From Halocynthiibacter styelae (GTDB taxonomy: Bacteria > Pseudomonadota > Alphaproteobacteria > Rhodobacterales > Rhodobacteraceae): 64,000 nucleotides of DNA. The notes under the pieces were generated by a model. It ran no database searches, was not told where the DNA came from, and saw nothing but the letters and a program-made list of their open reading frames with translations. The stretch covers positions 186,001 through 250,000 of the forward strand of contig NZ_JADCKQ010000001.1 in assembly GCF_016123485.1 (NCBI RefSeq), written 5' to 3'. A program made the translations under genes and the position numbers. Shown one piece after another: positions 63,941 to 64,000 of the stretch. Position 1 is the first letter of the stretch; each line of letters opens with the position of its first letter.

Positions 63941-64000
63941 GCCTGAGAATTCTTGCGGTTGATGACAGTCGTACCATGCGTGACATGTTGAACCTTGCCC
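63937..64000 (+). CDS. CheY-like response regulator (3' truncated by window)
   Basis: Only the first 21 codons are visible: MSLRILAVDDSRTMRDMLN. The DD pair and SRTMR after the first strand are the CheY receiver start. ATG overlaps the STAS stop (ATGA). The rest of the gene lies beyond the window. Confidence 0.85.
   Translation, partial: MSLRILAVDDSRTMRDMLNLA

Overview
This 64 kb window is a densely packed, moderately GC-rich bacterial chromosome segment. Gene content and order point to an alphaproteobacterium of the Rhodobacterales (Roseobacter/Rhodobacter group). Indicators are the order dusB(nifR3)-ntrB-ntrC-ntrY-ntrX-trkA-trkH-hfq-hflX, a fused ispDF next to pgpA, an IscR-led suf operon, ornithine-lipid genes, the CtrA-pathway phosphotransferase chpT, and an L21 with a helix-hairpin-helix tail. 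I saw no insertion sequence, prophage or CRISPR array. The only clearly atypical patch is about 1.1 kb of AT-rich DNA downstream of a tRNA-Arg.

Layout. 1-9.4 kb: pseudouridine catabolism (psuK fragment, psuG), a DUF502 membrane protein, 3-hydroxybutyrate dehydrogenase, a candidate small RNA, an orphan YejA-type peptide-binding protein, an entericidin, an acyl-CoA synthetase, a DsbA/FrnE thiol oxidoreductase, a YdjM-like membrane hydrolase and a Bcr/CflA exporter. 9.4-21.3 kb: a secreted excalibur protein, mfd, a small membrane protein, hemB, a universal stress protein, an alanine/glycine:Na+ symporter, a Tat-exported SYLF lipoprotein, a hydroxyisobutyrate-dehydrogenase-like enzyme and a penicillin acylase. 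21.4-33.5 kb (minus strand): the nitrogen-regulation/K+/Hfq cluster. 33.7-35.9 kb: ispDF-pgpA-pncC. 35.9-38.6 kb: atypical patch with a lone hexapeptide acetyltransferase, tRNA-Arg(CCG), a small lipoprotein and a LysR regulator.

38.7-49.4 kb (minus strand): a 12-gene Fe-S operon (iscR, cysteine desulfurase, sufB, DUF4926-like, YbjQ, membrane protein, sufC, sufD, two Yip1 proteins, sufS, cobalamin-domain protein). It is headed by a promoter whose -10 is overlapped by a near-perfect Irr (ICE) iron box. Its IscR has lost the three classical cluster cysteines. 49.4-53.2 kb: an alpha/beta hydrolase, a tandem HD-domain protein and olsA/olsB. 53.3-61 kb: chpT with an upstream CtrA-like box, then proA, proB, obgE, a GNAT, rtcB, rpmA and rplU on the minus strand. 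61-64 kb: a TPR-sulfotransferase, a fold-prone 350-base intergenic region with another CtrA-like box, and the start of a chemotaxis operon (STAS protein, CheY-like receiver cut by the window end).

The most unusual items are the cobalamin-domain protein closing the suf operon, the Irr box with the single-cysteine IscR, the missing GAFTGA loops in both NtrC and NtrX, the tandem HD protein, the small-RNA candidate near 3.3 kb and the possible structured RNA before the chemotaxis operon. All functions are inferred by reading sequence; no database search was run.
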